This document shows, in pieces, positions 1-9,834 of a DNA stretch of 39,168 nt; the stretch's first letter is position 1; every line of letters begins with the position of its first letter. The position numbers and the translations under genes are program-made. Source of the stretch: an uncultured Clostridia bacterium (lineage in GTDB: Bacteria > Bacillota > Clostridia > Oscillospirales > Ruminococcaceae). The notes under the pieces are model-generated. The model saw only the letters and a list, made by a program, of their open reading frames with translations. It made no database searches and was not told where the DNA came from. Where the stretch lies: contig CANQWC010000022.1 in assembly GCA_947627455.1 (NCBI GenBank), positions 1 to 39,168 on the forward strand, given 5' to 3'.

Positions 1-1
1 A

Positions 2-79
2 GGACTTGGCAGACCCGCGGTCATTACGCTGAATTACCCCGAGAGCGCAAAGCTGATCGAGCCGCAAAATACTGTATGA
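2..79 (+). CDS. C-terminal end of an unidentified protein (partial)
   Basis: The reading frame is open from the window edge to TGA at 77-79 and gives 26 residues ending in ...KLIEPQNTV. The family cannot be told from this fragment. It lies 125 bp upstream of a small transposon-type gene and in the same direction, so it is probably cargo or a maintenance gene of the same mobile element. It could be a chance open frame, although the residue composition looks like normal protein. Confidence 0.35.
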   Translation, partial: GLGRPAVITLNYPESAKLIEPQNTV

Positions 80-204
80 AAAAGTGTCGGAAATCAGCAA
101 AAATTTGCCCTATAATCGACGGAAGAGGTGTGGGTCATATACTTAGTTAAAAAGCCCGGAAATGTGTTACAACGCAGGAAATTATAAAATATAGGAGGAA
201 TTTA

Positions 205-411
205 ATGAACGAAAACAGCTTAGAATACGAAAAGATGTTACCAATTATCGACTACAACGGCAGGAAGTTTATCTGCCTACCGAATCTGGCGGAAATGACT
301 TTCCCCGACGGCACGGTTTACCGCGTGAGCAGTATGTTTGTCGGCAAAACGGAAATGGGAGATATGCTCGACGCGCTCACAATCGAAAAAATTAACCGCG
401 AGGTGGCTTGA
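205..411 (+). CDS. Small TnpW-like transposon protein
   Basis: This is a 68-residue protein with a good AGGAGG ribosome site 7 bases before its ATG. The second half (TVYRVSSMFVGKTEMGDML) has the pattern of a beta hairpin followed by a helix. Small TnpW-type proteins encoded beside large serine recombinases in Tn4451-like elements have a similar pattern. The assignment rests on that loose resemblance and on position directly upstream of two recombinase genes, and no biochemical role can be given. Part of the same decayed mobile element, but this gene itself shows no damage. Confidence 0.6.
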   Translation: MNENSLEYEKMLPIIDYNGRKFICLPNLAEMTFPDGTVYRVSSMFVGKTEMGDMLDALTIEKINREVA

Positions 412-484
412 AATGCGGGCGGCGGTGTGGTATAATGGCAGCGGATTTCTGATTGAAAATGTGCTGCATAACAGGAGGTAAAAT

Positions 485-2112
485 ATGGCTATGCAGATAA
501 ATAATCAGGAAAATTATAATGTTGGAATCTATGCTCGTTTGAGCCGAGATGATGAGCGAATCGGTGAATCGGTTTCAATTGAGAATCAAAAGGAGCTGCT
601 CGGCAGATATGCCCGAGAGCAAGGTTGGACGATTTACGACTATTATTGTGACGACGGCGTGAGCGGCACAACATTTGACCGCCCCGAATTCAATCGGCTT
701 GTGCAGGACGCGACGGACAAGAAGATAAACTTGGTTCTTTGTAAAGATCTTTCCCGCCTCGGCAGGGATTATATCGAAGCTGGCAGATACACGGATTTCG
801 TGTTCCCATCGCTCGGCTGCCGATTCATAGCCCTTAACGACGGCGTTGATACCTTGCAGAAGAATAACGAAATGCTTGTAATTATCAAGAACGTTATGAA
901 CGATCTCTACGCTCGCGACACAAGCTCCAAAATCAAGGCAGTTAAGCAATCTACGTTTAAGTCGGGAAAATTTGTAGACTGCTATGCCCCGCTCGGATAT
1001 CGAAAAGCGAAGCCGACAAGCACATTTTGGAAATCGACCCTGTGACCGCGCCTGTCGTCAGACATATTTTTGATATGCGCTTGCAGGGTGACAGTTTCCG
1101 CAAAATTGCTGCCCAACTAAATGCCGAAAACGTGCCAACGCCTATGGACTTCTATTATATGGCAAAGGGCACTCCGAAGTCTGCGAATCGCAGCAAAGCG
1201 TGGGGTGCTGAAGCCGTCAGGCTGATTTTGAGAAACGAGGTTTACCTCGGTCACATGGTTCAGAACAAAACGGGAACGGTGTCCTACAAAAACCATAAGC
1301 AAATCACCAAGCCGCAAAGCGAGTGGATTAAGGTTGAGAACACCCACGAACCGATTATATCTCAAGATGTCTGGGATGCGGTTCAGAAAATGGACAACCA
1401 CCCCTCACGCGGCAGGACTGCAAAATGCGGTGAGATTCCTTTGTTCAGCGGCATGCTTAGGTGCATGGACTGCGGAGCAAGTTTCCGTTTCATTCGCGAC
1501 TACCGAACCAAGCGAAAGCCGTCAAGTTACAAGGCGTACGCTTGCAATCGCTATATGTCAGGCGGCAAGGGCGCTTGCACCGCGCACGTTATAAACCGGA
1601 AAGCATTGATTGCCGTCGTTCTGACCGACATTCGCAGTAAAGCAATCCTCGCGAAAAGAAATCGTGAAGCACTGAAAGAGCGGATTCTCGCCATGAAAAA
1701 GACCTCGAATGAGGAAAAGACGAGCTTGCTTAAAACCGAGTTGACAGCGATTGAAAAGCGGCTTGCCGAGCTTGAAAAGCTGATTCAAGCCGCATATGAG
1801 GACAAAGTTATGGGTCGTATACCCGAGGGCATTTGTGTTAACTTGCTTAACAAATATGAATCCGAGCGTTCAGAGAAGCTTGAATGCAAAAAGGAGCTTT
1901 CTGCGAAGTTGGCGGCAAGTGAGGCGAACGAAAAGTCCGTCGATGACTGGCTCGATATGATTCAGGATTATGCTCAACTTGAGGAACTTGACCGCGCGAC
2001 GCTTGGGAGGTTGATTCAGAAGATTGAAATTGGTGAAAAACGCGAGGCCGATGGACACATCGAGCGCGACATCAATATCTACTACAATTTCGTGGGTTTT
2101 GTAGAATTATAA
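485..2112 (+). pseudogene. Large serine recombinase (TnpX type), frameshifted
   Basis: The family excises and integrates mobilizable elements through a serine-DNA intermediate. The resolvase domain comes first, with catalytic Ser20 in YARLSRDDE. A recombinase domain, a zinc ribbon (CMDCG ... YACNRY ... GKGAC), a coiled coil and a C-terminal IYYNFVGFVEL end follow. The frame breaks at about 1003-1007: restoring one A in the run at 1003-1006 joins the halves as GYRKSEADKHILEIDP, the normal family sequence. The halves run 485-1045 and about 1008-2112. The start is set by AGGAGGT before ATG 485. As given, the product is truncated after the catalytic domain. A homopolymer sequencing error is the alternative explanation, and would make this an intact gene of about 543 residues. 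Confidence 0.85.
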
Positions 2113-2118
2113 GCCGTC

Positions 2119-3524
2119 ATGCTTTATGCAAGGGTGACTAACGAGTGGTATCTCAGAGATTGCAGCCGCAAGCAATGCGCGGCATATCAGGTTCGCGGAA
2201 GGTCGGGAAAACCTACTACAAATCACGCCATATATGGCTACAAAAAAGACCCGAATGATAAGCACCACTGGCTTATTGATGAGGAGGCAGCGGCAGTCGT
2301 CAGAAGAATCTATGATTTGAGCATAAGCGGCAAAGGTCCATGTCAGATTGCAGATATTTTGCGAAACGAAAAAGTTGAAAGACCGTCATACTATCTCGCA
2401 AAACGGGGTTGCGGTCTTGCAAAAAACTGCGCCGATATGACAAGACCTTACGACTGGTGCTCGTCCACGGTTTCGTATATAATCGAAAAGCCGGAGTACT
2501 TGGGGCATACCGTAAATTTCCGCACTTATAAGGAATCCAAAAAGTTATCTTCAGAAAACCCGAGGAATGGACTATATTTGAAAACACCCACGAAGCCATC
2601 GTTGACCCCGAGACTTGGCGGCTCGCTCAAAGGGTCAGACAGACTGTAAAAAGAACCGATTCGACCGGAATCGCCAATCCGTTTACGGGATTGGTGTACT
2701 GCTCCGACTGTGGGCAGAAAATGTATAATCACAAAAGGAAAGCGTTTTCGGAAAAAGAGGGCCTTTCTAAGGACCCGGTTACAGGACTTTATCCTTATGA
2801 CTGCTACGAGTGCTCCACTTATGCTCACGCCCGATCGCGCAGCGATATGGACTGTCAGTGCCATCACATCAGCACAAAAAATCTGATGATTATTGTCAGC
2901 GAAACGATCAGGTTGGTCAGCAAATATGCAATCGACAATGAGGAGGAATTTGTCCGAAAAATCCGCACTGCGTCGGAGGTTCAGAAAGCCGATGAAGCAA
3001 AGGCTCTGAAAAAGCGAATACAGAAGAACACAAAGCGAATCGGCGAGCTTGACGTGCTTATAAAAAAGCTGTATGAATCTTACGCGACCGGAAAAATGCC
3101 GGAGGAAAGATATGTGATGCTTTCCGAGGAATATGAAGCCGAGCAGCGAAATCTGAAAGACGAAGTGCAGTCCGATCAAACTCGCATCAGCGAATACGAG
3201 GACGATTCCGAGAATGTCGCAAAGTTTATTGAGCTTGCAAGAAAATACCTTGATTTTACCGTACTCACACCTCAGATGATTTATGAGTTTGTGGATAAAA
3301 TTGTAGTACATTCTCCAATTAAGGTTGATGGCGAGCGCGAACAGCAGGTTGACGTTTATCTGAAATTCATCGGAAAATTCGACCCGCCTATGCCGGAGCT
3401 TACCGAGGAAGAAATCAAGCAGCAGGAAAAAGCAAAAAAGCGAAGAGCTTATTATCGCGAACGCGGAAGGCGATGGAGAGCAAAAGAAAAAGAAAAACGT
3501 CTGCAAGAGCAGAAAAGTGAATAA
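2119..3524 (+). pseudogene. Second large serine recombinase, N-terminally deleted and frameshifted
   Basis: It begins 7 bases after the first recombinase and is homologous only from the segment after the catalytic domain (NEWYLRDCSRKQ, corresponding to the family's NEWYARDTSRK), so the catalytic serine domain of about 140 residues is missing. It reads through the recombinase domain (AIYGYKKDPNDKHHW) to a frame break at about 2538-2543. There one base missing from an A-run would restore ESKKVIFRKPEEWTIFENTHEAIVD. The second half has the zinc ribbon (CSDCGQKMYNHK ... CYEC), a coiled coil and a basic tail rich in R, K and E. Tandem recombinases are common in such elements. The fusion at the upstream end looks like a deletion between neighbouring paralogues. 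It cannot be active without its catalytic domain. Confidence 0.85.
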
Positions 3525-3530
3525 TAAATC

Positions 3531-3562
3531 AGGAGGCTTGCCGAGCGCAGGCCTCCTTTTTT
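3531..3562 (+). terminator. Terminator after the recombinase pair
   Basis: AGGAGGC (3531-3537) pairs with GCCTCCT (3551-3557), with a 13-base loop, and is followed by TTTTTT. It starts 7 bases after the second recombinase stop codon. The left arm also resembles a ribosome site, but no start codon follows at a usable distance. Confidence 0.75.
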
Positions 3563-3581
3563 ATTTTGAGGAGAATGAATT

Positions 3582-3896
3582 ATGCCAAATGAAAAACTTG
3601 AAAAAATAGCAAAAGAGGAATACGTCTTGGAGAAGAAACTGACCGCCGCTCAACACAAAGAAAAGCGGCTGAAAAAAGAGTTGAAGCTGCTGACCCGAAA
3701 CGAGAGAACGCACCGCCTTTGCACGCGTGCCGGAATGTTGGAAACCTTTTTGCGAGAACCGACGCTTCTAACAGATGATGACGTTATGGAGCTTTTGACG
3801 TTTATTTTCAGCAAGGAAAGCGTTCAGAACAAGCTGAACGCGATGATAAAAAAGCGGCAGAAAGAATGGGCGGCAGAAGCCGCCGAAAACGCTTGA
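3582..3896 (+). CDS. DUF3847 family mobile-element protein
   Basis: This 104-residue protein is highly charged. A long predicted coiled coil (residues 2-45) holds the usual LEKKLTAAQHKEKRLKK pattern, and a compact C-terminal half runs LLTDDDVMELLTFIF. This is the layout of DUF3847 proteins, which are found next to relaxase genes and recombinases in Firmicutes mobilizable elements. Function is unknown; position beside the transfer region suggests an accessory role in mobilization or its control. It starts at ATG 3582 behind GAGGAG. No damage is visible, unlike its neighbours. Confidence 0.75.
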   Translation: MPNEKLEKIAKEEYVLEKKLTAAQHKEKRLKKELKLLTRNERTHRLCTRAGMLETFLREPTLLTDDDVMELLTFIFSKESVQNKLNAMIKKRQKEWAAEAAENA

Positions 3897-4240
3897 CGTA
3901 AGACAAGTGCGCAATTATACACCGCTCGGCGTCACCCTAAAACGCAGGCGTTTCGGGGACCCCTTTGCGGTGAATTGCGTCCTGCCGGAAGCTCCTTGCA
4001 GAGAGCCGATGATTTCCGCAAAAGGGTTTGCTACAATCAGCCAAGGGAATGTCTCGCCTGTCGGCTCGGTCGGCGCTTCTGCCTTCGGCAGAGGTGTCCA
4101 CCGGACACCCGCTTCTCGGCTGTCGCCTCGGTCGGCGCTTCTGCTTCGCAGAGGTCTCCACTGGAGACCCGCGCCCCTTGCGTTGACGTTCGCCAACTAT
4201 CTCTTTTGTTTGTAGTGCAATCCTAAAATCATACACATAG
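3897..4240 (+). other. Candidate oriT / structured non-coding region
   Basis: This 344-bp gap lies between the DUF3847 gene and a relaxase remnant, where MOBQ-type elements usually keep oriT. It begins with GACAAGTGCGCAATTATAC (3902-3920). Its AAGTGCGC core resembles the nick-region core TAAGTGCGC of RSF1010-type MOBQ origins. Further on it holds several perfect hairpins in two tandem units (4058-4177). Open frames in it are driven by GC-rich repeats and lack ribosome sites, so no gene is called. The oriT call is an inference from position and partial motif match. Confidence 0.45.
4058..4177. repeat. Two imperfect tandem 60-bp units with covarying hairpins
   Basis: Unit 1 starts at 4058 and unit 2 at 4120. 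Each has CTCGGTCGGCGCTTCTGC followed by two hairpins. The first is TCTGCC-TTC-GGCAGA (4078-4092) in unit 1 and TCTGC-TTC-GCAGA (4140-4152) in unit 2. The second is GGTGTCC-ACC-GGACACC (4093-4109) in unit 1 and GGTCTCC-ACT-GGAGACC (4153-4169) in unit 2. The G-C to C-G swap in the second stem is compensatory, which argues that the folded form matters. Confidence 0.75.
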
Positions 4241-4300
4241 GGATTATTTTTTTAGTACCCCCTAAGATGAGAATAAGCGATTAATTCAATATTCGCCGCC

Positions 4301-4333
4301 GAGCAGATAGTCATTAGATTATCTGCTCTTTTT
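4301..4333 (+). terminator. Terminator at the truncation point of the relaxase
   Basis: GAGCAGATA (4301-4309) pairs with TATCTGCTC (4320-4328) and TTTTT follows. The relaxase-homologous frame begins immediately after the T-run, so the deletion junction probably lies at about 4334 and this terminator came from sequence fused to the remnant. Confidence 0.7.
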
Positions 4334-4335
4334 AT

Positions 4336-5028
4336 TTATCCACAGCCAAGAAAGCTGCAAACAATCTTTTGAAAAATGTACGCAAGACTATCCGCGACCT
4401 GCTCTTGTGGATTGCGGAAGCTCGCAAGTCAAATAAGTCTGCAGAAATATCATCTCCGTTTCTTAGCGGTTTGCTCAATAAATATCTTTCTTTACGGTCA
4501 AATGAACGCGGAAATTGGTCGAGCTTCGGCAAACAAAAAGGCTCGACGGACGACCTGAAAGCCGTTTCTCAAGCGATTATTTACTTGAATTCCAGGGAAC
4601 TTGTCACACTTGACGATTTGGATAATGCCTTGCATGGCTTGAATGAAAAAGCGATACCGATCAGTGCAGAGATGAAGAAAGCCGAGCGGCGTATGCAGGT
4701 TATCTCCGAGATTCAAAAGGCGATGTCAGACTGCAACAAAACTAAAGCAACTAATGTGAGTCTTGACGCTTTGCAAGCGGAATACGACAAACTAAAATCT
4801 TCCCACGCCGAGCTTTCACGTCAGCTTGCCGCCATAAATGAGGAGCTTAAGCCGATGAAAGATATACGCCGTTGGGCAGGCAAGGTTATCTCGTCGGAAC
4901 AGGCAGAGATTGAGAGCAAACCTGAGCCGAATCACTCTATTACGGAAAAGATGCGATACTATCAGGAAAAAGAAAAGGAGGAAACGCAGGGGAAAGCAAA
5001 AGCTATGGAGCAGAAGGCTTTGAATTAA
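4336..5028 (+). pseudogene. C-terminal fragment of a MobA/MobL relaxase
   Basis: Intact MobA/MobL relaxases nick oriT and pilot the strand in plasmid or transposon mobilization. Only the C-terminal part remains here. The frame resembles the family from LSTAKKAANNLLKNVRK (4336 on) through the helical region SLRSNERGNWSSFGKQKG, the LVTLDDLDNALHGL segment and a coiled-coil tail ending KEKEETQGKAKAMEQKALN. The N-terminal nuclease domain with the catalytic tyrosine and histidine triad is absent, so it cannot nick DNA. A TTG at 4369 could start translation, but no clear ribosome site precedes it. Together with the two broken recombinases it shows that this element is no longer able to move by itself. 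Confidence 0.75.
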
Positions 5029-5042
5029 GCGGCAATAGAATT

Positions 5043-8000
5043 TTATTCCGTCCTCAACGCCACCACCGGGTCTTTCTTTGCCGCACTTCTTGAGGGGATA
5101 ATTCCCGCGATCAGCGTTAAAACCATGCTTATTGCAATCAGAATCAGCGCGGCGGGTATCGGCAGGAATGCGCTCAAGGTTTTGATACCTGTCAGGCGGT
5201 GCAGAATGAGATTTATCGGTATGCAAAGGAGATAGGTCATCAGCACGCCCAGCAGCCCTGAGGCGAAGCCGATTATCACCGTTTCTGCGTTGAACATTCC
5301 CGAGACGTTGCGCTTTGATGCGCCAATCGCGCGCAGGATCCCGATCTCTTTCGTGCGCTCCTGAACCGAGATCAGCGTAATCACGCCGATCATTATCGAC
5401 GAAACGACCAGCGATATCGCGACGAAAGCAATCAGCACATAGGTAATTGCATTGATTATCGTGTTGACCGAGGCCATCATGATGCCGACGTAGTCGGTGT
5501 AATGTATCTGCGAAAGCTCCTCGACGGTATCGTTGTAGGCCGTGATCGCGTCCTCGATGACCTCTTTGTTCTCAAAGGTCGAGGCAAAAATGTTTATGCT
5601 CGCGGGGCTGTCAATGTCCACGCAGCCGAGCGCGGAAAGGTTGTCGTCGTAGGTCGAATCGGAAAATTCTGTAATCTCGTCATAGTAGACCGCGCACTGC
5701 TCGGCGGTGTAGGTTTGCATTGCCATATCGAGGGCGGCGGCAAGCTGCGCGGGCTCCATTCCCACCATCTGCTGCTGAACCTGCGCGGCGTACTGCGCTT
5801 TGACCTGCTCTGCCGCCATCTGCGAAAACAGCTCGGTCATTTCCTCGTCGCTCATATTGCTTACATATTCGGTTATTCTCGCCTCGTCCATTCCCATCTG
5901 CTCGACAAGCCCCGTAATCATCGCGGTTTCCATGTCCTCGCGGGTCATCGAAGCCATTGTCTGCGCGACGGTTTGTTCAAGCTGCTCATCGCTCGGAATG
6001 CTCATTATGTCGATATATGCCGCGGCTTTTTCGGATTCATTGAGCCCCGCAATATACTCCCTGAAAGCCGCCTCTTTTTCTTCGTCTGAGAGGCTCCCCG
6101 TGTTCTCGTTGAACGGCAGACCCGTGAAAATATCTGTTTCGGGGTCGGCCTGCTGAGCCTTAATCGCGGCGGATTCTTTGGAATGCTCGATAACATATTC
6201 CGTCAGCTCGCTTGTGTAGCCAATCGAGCCCGAAAGCATGGTCGAAACAGCGTTTTCCTTCGGGCGGATAATTCCCGAAACTTTGAGCGGAATTGCGTTG
6301 TCATAGAGATACTGAAGCCCCGCGTCGGTTGTGCGGAGGTCGCGGTATGTCCCCGTCGCACTGTCAAAAGTGTAGCAGTCGGAGTTGAGGATAGTGCGGT
6401 ATTCCATATCGCAGATCTCCTCATAAGTCCACTTCCTCTCGGTCGGGGGAAGCTCCGTCTTATTGATCGCCGCGTTCATTGCCTTGTCAACGTTCTCTTT
6501 CGGAGAAAGCCCCAAGGCGTAGAGCGACAGATCGTTAAGCTCGTTATTTTCATCGAGCACCAAAACTATCTCGTTATATTCGGTCGGCCATGAGCCGTAG
6601 ACGACGTCGTACTGCTTCTCTAAAAGTGGGCTGATGAGCTTGCCGTTGTCGCCCGGGAGCATTTCCTGCCAGAGCTGCGACGACATTCCGCCCGGCATCA
6701 TCATCGTCTGCGCGGGCGAATCTGTTATTCCGTACTGCTCGCCGAGGGACAAAAGCGAGGTGATGTCGGTATTGAGATATTCCACCAAAAAGTCCTTCAT
6801 CAGCTCCTCCATGTCGGAGCGGATAATGTCGCCGTCGATGTTTTTCGTATAGACCAAAAGTTCGAGGTCATAGGTGTACTGAATGCCGCTTATAGCTTCG
6901 CCAAGCGCAGGGTCGTCGACCCGTTTTTGTTCAAGATATTTCTTGAATGCGGCGAGGTCGTTTTCGTTCGCATCCATTTCGCTGAGCGAGTTGACCATAT
7001 CGTAAATCATGCCCTTGGCATAGACCGCGTCCTTTTCATGGGCATTGGTTGAACGCGCTGCGCCGATAAAGGTCTCCATAAGCGCGGAGATGTCCATATT
7101 CTGGGCTTCAAGTGTCAGCGGATAGGACGACAGGGTGTCCTCTTCCACGGTGTTGATGTATGTGGTCATGCCCTGCGAAACCGCGAAAATAAGGGCTATG
7201 CCGATAATGCCGATGCTGCCTGCAAAAGATGTCAGCGCAGTGCGTCCCTTTTTCGTGAACAGGTTTTTGAGCGACAGCCCAAACGACGTTGCAAAGGACA
7301 TCGACGGTAGCTTTTTGCTGACGGTTTTCGCCTTGTCCTTTTCACGCTCGCTTTCAATTTCTTCGTCGCTCAAAGGCGCGGAATCGTCGGTAATTTCGCC
7401 ATCGAGCATACGGATAATGCGGGTCGAATACTTCTCCGCAAGGTCGGGGTTGTGCGTCACCATCACGACAAGCCTATCCTTGGCTATCTCTTTGAGAATA
7501 TCCATGACCTGAATGCTCGTCTCGGTGTCAAGCGCACCCGTGGGCTCGTCGGCGAGGATTATATCGGGGTTGTTGACGATAGCTCGGGCAATTGCGACCC
7601 TCTGCATCTGCCCGCCCGACATCTCGGCAGGGCGCTTGTTGAGCTGCGAGCCAAGCCCGACCCGCTCCAAAGCCTCCTTAGCGCGCTTTCTGCGCTCGGA
7701 TTTTGATACTCCCGAGAGGGTCAAGGCAAGCTCGACGTTTCGCAAGACCGACTGGTGCGGAATGAGGTTGTAGCTCTGAAAAACAAAACCGATCGAATGG
7801 TTGCGATAGGCGTCCCAGTCGCGGTCTTTGAAGTCCTTAGTCGAGCGCCCGTTGATGATGAGGTCGCCCTCGGTGTACTGGTCGAGACCGCCGATGATGT
7901 TGAGCATTGTCGTCTTTCCGCAGCCCGACGGGCCTAAAATCGAGACAAAATCGTTGTCCCGAAATTTCAGGGAGATGCCCTTCAGCGCGTGAACAACGCC

Positions 8001-8045
8001 GTCGCCCGCGGGATAGTCCTTTTTGATGTTTTGAAGTTCAAGCAT
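5043..8045 (-). CDS. MacB-like ABC transporter, ATPase fused to FtsX-type permease
   Basis: This 1000-residue single-chain protein couples ATP binding to conformational work across the membrane, as in MacB or BceAB-like systems that act on peptides, antibiotics or envelope components. The N-terminal ATPase (1-225) has Walker [10 protein letters not shown], signature [14 protein letters not shown] and Walker [13 protein letters not shown]. One membrane segment follows at about 275-300, then an extracellular domain of roughly 540 residues rich in acidic and Met/Gln residues, and three C-terminal membrane segments with the FtsX-type [17 protein letters not shown] cytoplasmic loop. It starts at the ATG at 8045, set by AAAGGAGTG 7 bases upstream; an ATG at 8075 has no ribosome site. 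It is the last gene of the operon 9602-5043, 31 bases after the glycosyltransferase. The substrate is unknown. It ends convergently, 14 bases from the relaxase remnant. Confidence 0.9.
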   Translation of the reverse strand: MLELQNIKKDYPAGDGVVHALKGISLKFRDNDFVSILGPSGCGKTTMLNIIGGLDQYTEGDLIINGRSTKDFKDRDWDAYRNHSIGFVFQSYNLIPHQSVLRNVELALTLSGVSKSERRKRAKEALERVGLGSQLNKRPAEMSGGQMQRVAIARAIVNNPDIILADEPTGALDTETSIQVMDILKEIAKDRLVVMVTHNPDLAEKYSTRIIRMLDGEITDDSAPLSDEEIESEREKDKAKTVSKKLPSMSFATSFGLSLKNLFTKKGRTALTSFAGSIGIIGIALIFAVSQGMTTYINTVEEDTLSSYPLTLEAQNMDISALMETFIGAARSTNAHEKDAVYAKGMIYDMVNSLSEMDANENDLAAFKKYLEQKRVDDPALGEAISGIQYTYDLELLVYTKNIDGDIIRSDMEELMKDFLVEYLNTDITSLLSLGEQYGITDSPAQTMMMPGGMSSQLWQEMLPGDNGKLISPLLEKQYDVVYGSWPTEYNEIVLVLDENNELNDLSLYALGLSPKENVDKAMNAAINKTELPPTERKWTYEEICDMEYRTILNSDCYTFDSATGTYRDLRTTDAGLQYLYDNAIPLKVSGIIRPKENAVSTMLSGSIGYTSELTEYVIEHSKESAAIKAQQADPETDIFTGLPFNENTGSLSDEEKEAAFREYIAGLNESEKAAAYIDIMSIPSDEQLEQTVAQTMASMTREDMETAMITGLVEQMGMDEARITEYVSNMSDEEMTELFSQMAAEQVKAQYAAQVQQQMVGMEPAQLAAALDMAMQTYTAEQCAVYYDEITEFSDSTYDDNLSALGCVDIDSPASINIFASTFENKEVIEDAITAYNDTVEELSQIHYTDYVGIMMASVNTIINAITYVLIAFVAISLVVSSIMIGVITLISVQERTKEIGILRAIGASKRNVSGMFNAETVIIGFASGLLGVLMTYLLCIPINLILHRLTGIKTLSAFLPIPAALILIAISMVLTLIAGIIPSRSAAKKDPVVALRTE

Positions 8046-8076
8046 AGTAAGCACTCCTTTAATATAATAAATCAAA

Positions 8077-8922
8077 TTATTTATTCAAATCTTTATTTCC
8101 AGTCATCTTTTCGACAGCTTCGCTGTAAAACACATTCAGCGACCCGAAATAATTCTCTTTCCACGGCTTGTTCCTCCCGCAGTAGTGGATCACGACCGAA
8201 TGCGAGCGCACCCAGTCGAGGTCAAGCCCCTTTTCAAACGCGCTATGCATGATAAACAGCCGCTCGGTCATATTATACCGAAACGGGTCAAGCGCGTAAA
8301 TTCGGCTGCCGTAAAGGCTGCTGATTATGTCCTGATCGGGCAGCATCAGAAGAGACTTGTGTTTCTCGATAAACTTGACGACCTCGTCGCAGTCCTGCTC
8401 CTTTCGCAGCAGTTCAAGATTCATTAAAAGTACGCCCGAGTTGATATACGGGCTGTCGTCGTCCATGTCGAGGCGCAGCTCGTTGAATTTATGAAGCAGC
8501 CCTATACTGCCTATATGCGACGCCGCCGCATAAAAATAATCCTCCATCGGCAAGTTGTAAAGCGGCAGGATCGAGCCGTTTATAACAAGATCAGGGTCGA
8601 GATACAGCACCCTATTGACCGTTTCGGGCAGATATTTTGCGGCAAAAATGCGGTAGTAAATCTCTTTCGGATATCGCGAGGTGGTCGGAGCGTCGGCAAG
8701 CGGCATATCGCTTGCATCAATAGGTATCAGCCGACCGCGACTGCCGAGCAGGTTTTCGGTAGACGTCAAAGCCTCTTTTCTTATAGATGTATGCAAAAGA
8801 TACACGTCAAAATCGCAGTCTGGATTGAAGCGCAAAAGCGTCGAGAGCATGACATTCAACTGCGGAATATAGTTTTCGTCGAGGGTGACTAAAATGTTGA
8901 CCTGATTTTTCTGCTCGCTCAT
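8077..8922 (-). CDS. Family 8 glycosyltransferase
   Basis: This 281-residue protein transfers a sugar, typically glucose or galactose, from a UDP-sugar to a cell-surface glycan or lipid with retention of configuration. GT8 hallmarks are visible: N-terminal NILVTLDENYIPQL nucleotide-binding strand, the metal-binding DxD as D109-P-D111 in LYLDPDLVI, INSGVLLMNLELLR, LPDQDIIS, and the C-terminal HYCGRNKPW, which matches the HxxGxxKPW motif. No membrane segment is seen, so it should be a cytoplasmic or peripheral enzyme. Its ATG overlaps the stop of the VTT gene (ATGA), so the two are translationally coupled, and GGAG precedes the start. Acceptor and sugar cannot be read from sequence. The operon context suggests modification of a lipid or envelope polymer. 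Confidence 0.88.
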   Translation of the reverse strand: MSEQKNQVNILVTLDENYIPQLNVMLSTLLRFNPDCDFDVYLLHTSIRKEALTSTENLLGSRGRLIPIDASDMPLADAPTTSRYPKEIYYRIFAAKYLPETVNRVLYLDPDLVINGSILPLYNLPMEDYFYAAASHIGSIGLLHKFNELRLDMDDDSPYINSGVLLMNLELLRKEQDCDEVVKFIEKHKSLLMLPDQDIISSLYGSRIYALDPFRYNMTERLFIMHSAFEKGLDLDWVRSHSVVIHYCGRNKPWKENYFGSLNVFYSEAVEKMTGNKDLNK

Positions 8923-9602
8923 GATTTAAACTCCTTTTTCTTTTTTAACACATAGAAAATTATCACCGAGAAAACGCTAAGGCATATTTCGCATATCAGC
9001 GAAAGCCAAAACGCAGGCGAGGAAACGTCGTTTATGCTCATTCCCATCACCGAAAAATTGATTATCGACGGCAAAAGCCCCAAGGTAGTGCCGATTATGT
9101 AGCGGACATAGTCAAGCCCGCTCGCGCCGAGGTACATACTGACCAAATCGGCGGGCAGCACGCCCACCAGCCTGACGAGGAACGAAATCAGCAGGTCGTT
9201 TTGCTTCGGGAACGAGCGCAAAAGCTCCAGCTTCGGATTTTTTTGAACTAATCGGTCGAGCAGCTTTGCGCCAAGATGTTTGCCGATCAAAAACGGCATG
9301 GTAGTCATAATTACGCTGCCCGCGGTATTCACGGCTATGGCGGTCGGCAGAGGGAAAATAATTCCGCTTGCGGCATACAGAATTCCGCCGTAGATTGGCA
9401 TTGATATGCCTTTTAAGGCATACAGCAAAAGCATTATCAGAACCGCCAAGGCGGGATTTTTCGGAGTAAAATTCACAATATTTTCCAACGTGATTTCATT
9501 TCTCAGGATCAGGCAAAGAATAATCAAACACACCCACAGCGCGACGCCGACCGTCTTAGGCAAGTAAGAAATCCATCTTCTTTTTTTGTGCTGCATTTTC
9601 AT
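8919..9602 (-). CDS. VTT-domain (TVP38/TMEM64) membrane protein
   Basis: A 227-residue integral membrane protein with about six hydrophobic segments. The core has the VTT pattern: YALKGISMPIYGGILYAASG, the re-entrant-type FPLPTAIAVNTAGSV, and VRLVGVLPADLVSMYLGASGL. DedA/VTT proteins have been linked to lipid scrambling or transport of undecaprenyl-phosphate and other lipids; that role is inferred here. It is the first gene of the operon with GT8 and the ABC transporter. The start is uncertain. ATG 9602 has AGAGG immediately before it, and the ATG two codons later (9596) is better spaced. A stronger ribosome site (AAGGAAG) precedes an out-of-frame ATG at 9624, whose frame would join this one if a 7-A run had one A fewer. 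Confidence 0.85.
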   Translation of the reverse strand: MKMQHKKRRWISYLPKTVGVALWVCLIILCLILRNEITLENIVNFTPKNPALAVLIMLLLYALKGISMPIYGGILYAASGIIFPLPTAIAVNTAGSVIMTTMPFLIGKHLGAKLLDRLVQKNPKLELLRSFPKQNDLLISFLVRLVGVLPADLVSMYLGASGLDYVRYIIGTTLGLLPSIINFSVMGMSINDVSSPAFWLSLICEICLSVFSVIIFYVLKKKKEFKS

Positions 9603-9677
9603 CCTCTTGATTCCATTCAGACATTATGGGGCTTCCTTTCCAAAAGTCAATAACGGCACTGCCGTTTCCATTGAGTG

Positions 9678-9710
9678 ATGATAGCAGAGAAATCTAAACT
9701 GAAACGAAAC
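9678..9710 (-). promoter_or_regulatory. Promoter with response-regulator-type direct-repeat operator (VTT operon)
   Basis: On the minus strand the sequence reads GTTTCGTTTCAGTTTAGA (9710-9693), containing TTT[A/C]G-N6-TTTAG with an 11-bp period, the usual geometry for OmpR-family sites. TGCTATCAT, an extended -10, follows at 9686-9678. The same 18-mer with one change lies before the two-component operon (11774-11791). No good -35 is present, as expected of an activator-dependent promoter. Confidence 0.65.
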
Positions 9711-9834
9711 CGCGGAAGACTTTTCTTTCGGTCTGCTTATTTTTGCAAGTTTATCTCTGATGAGTCTTATGAAACACCGCAGAGGGTATAAACCTACAAA
9801 AAAGAACCTCCCAAGCGAAGGCCATCATATATTG

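Noticed and set aside
3907-4236. Several overlapping open frames on both strands
   Set aside because: They arise from GC-rich tandem repeats, lack ribosome sites and overlap each other in antisense; the stretch is better read as structured non-coding DNA.
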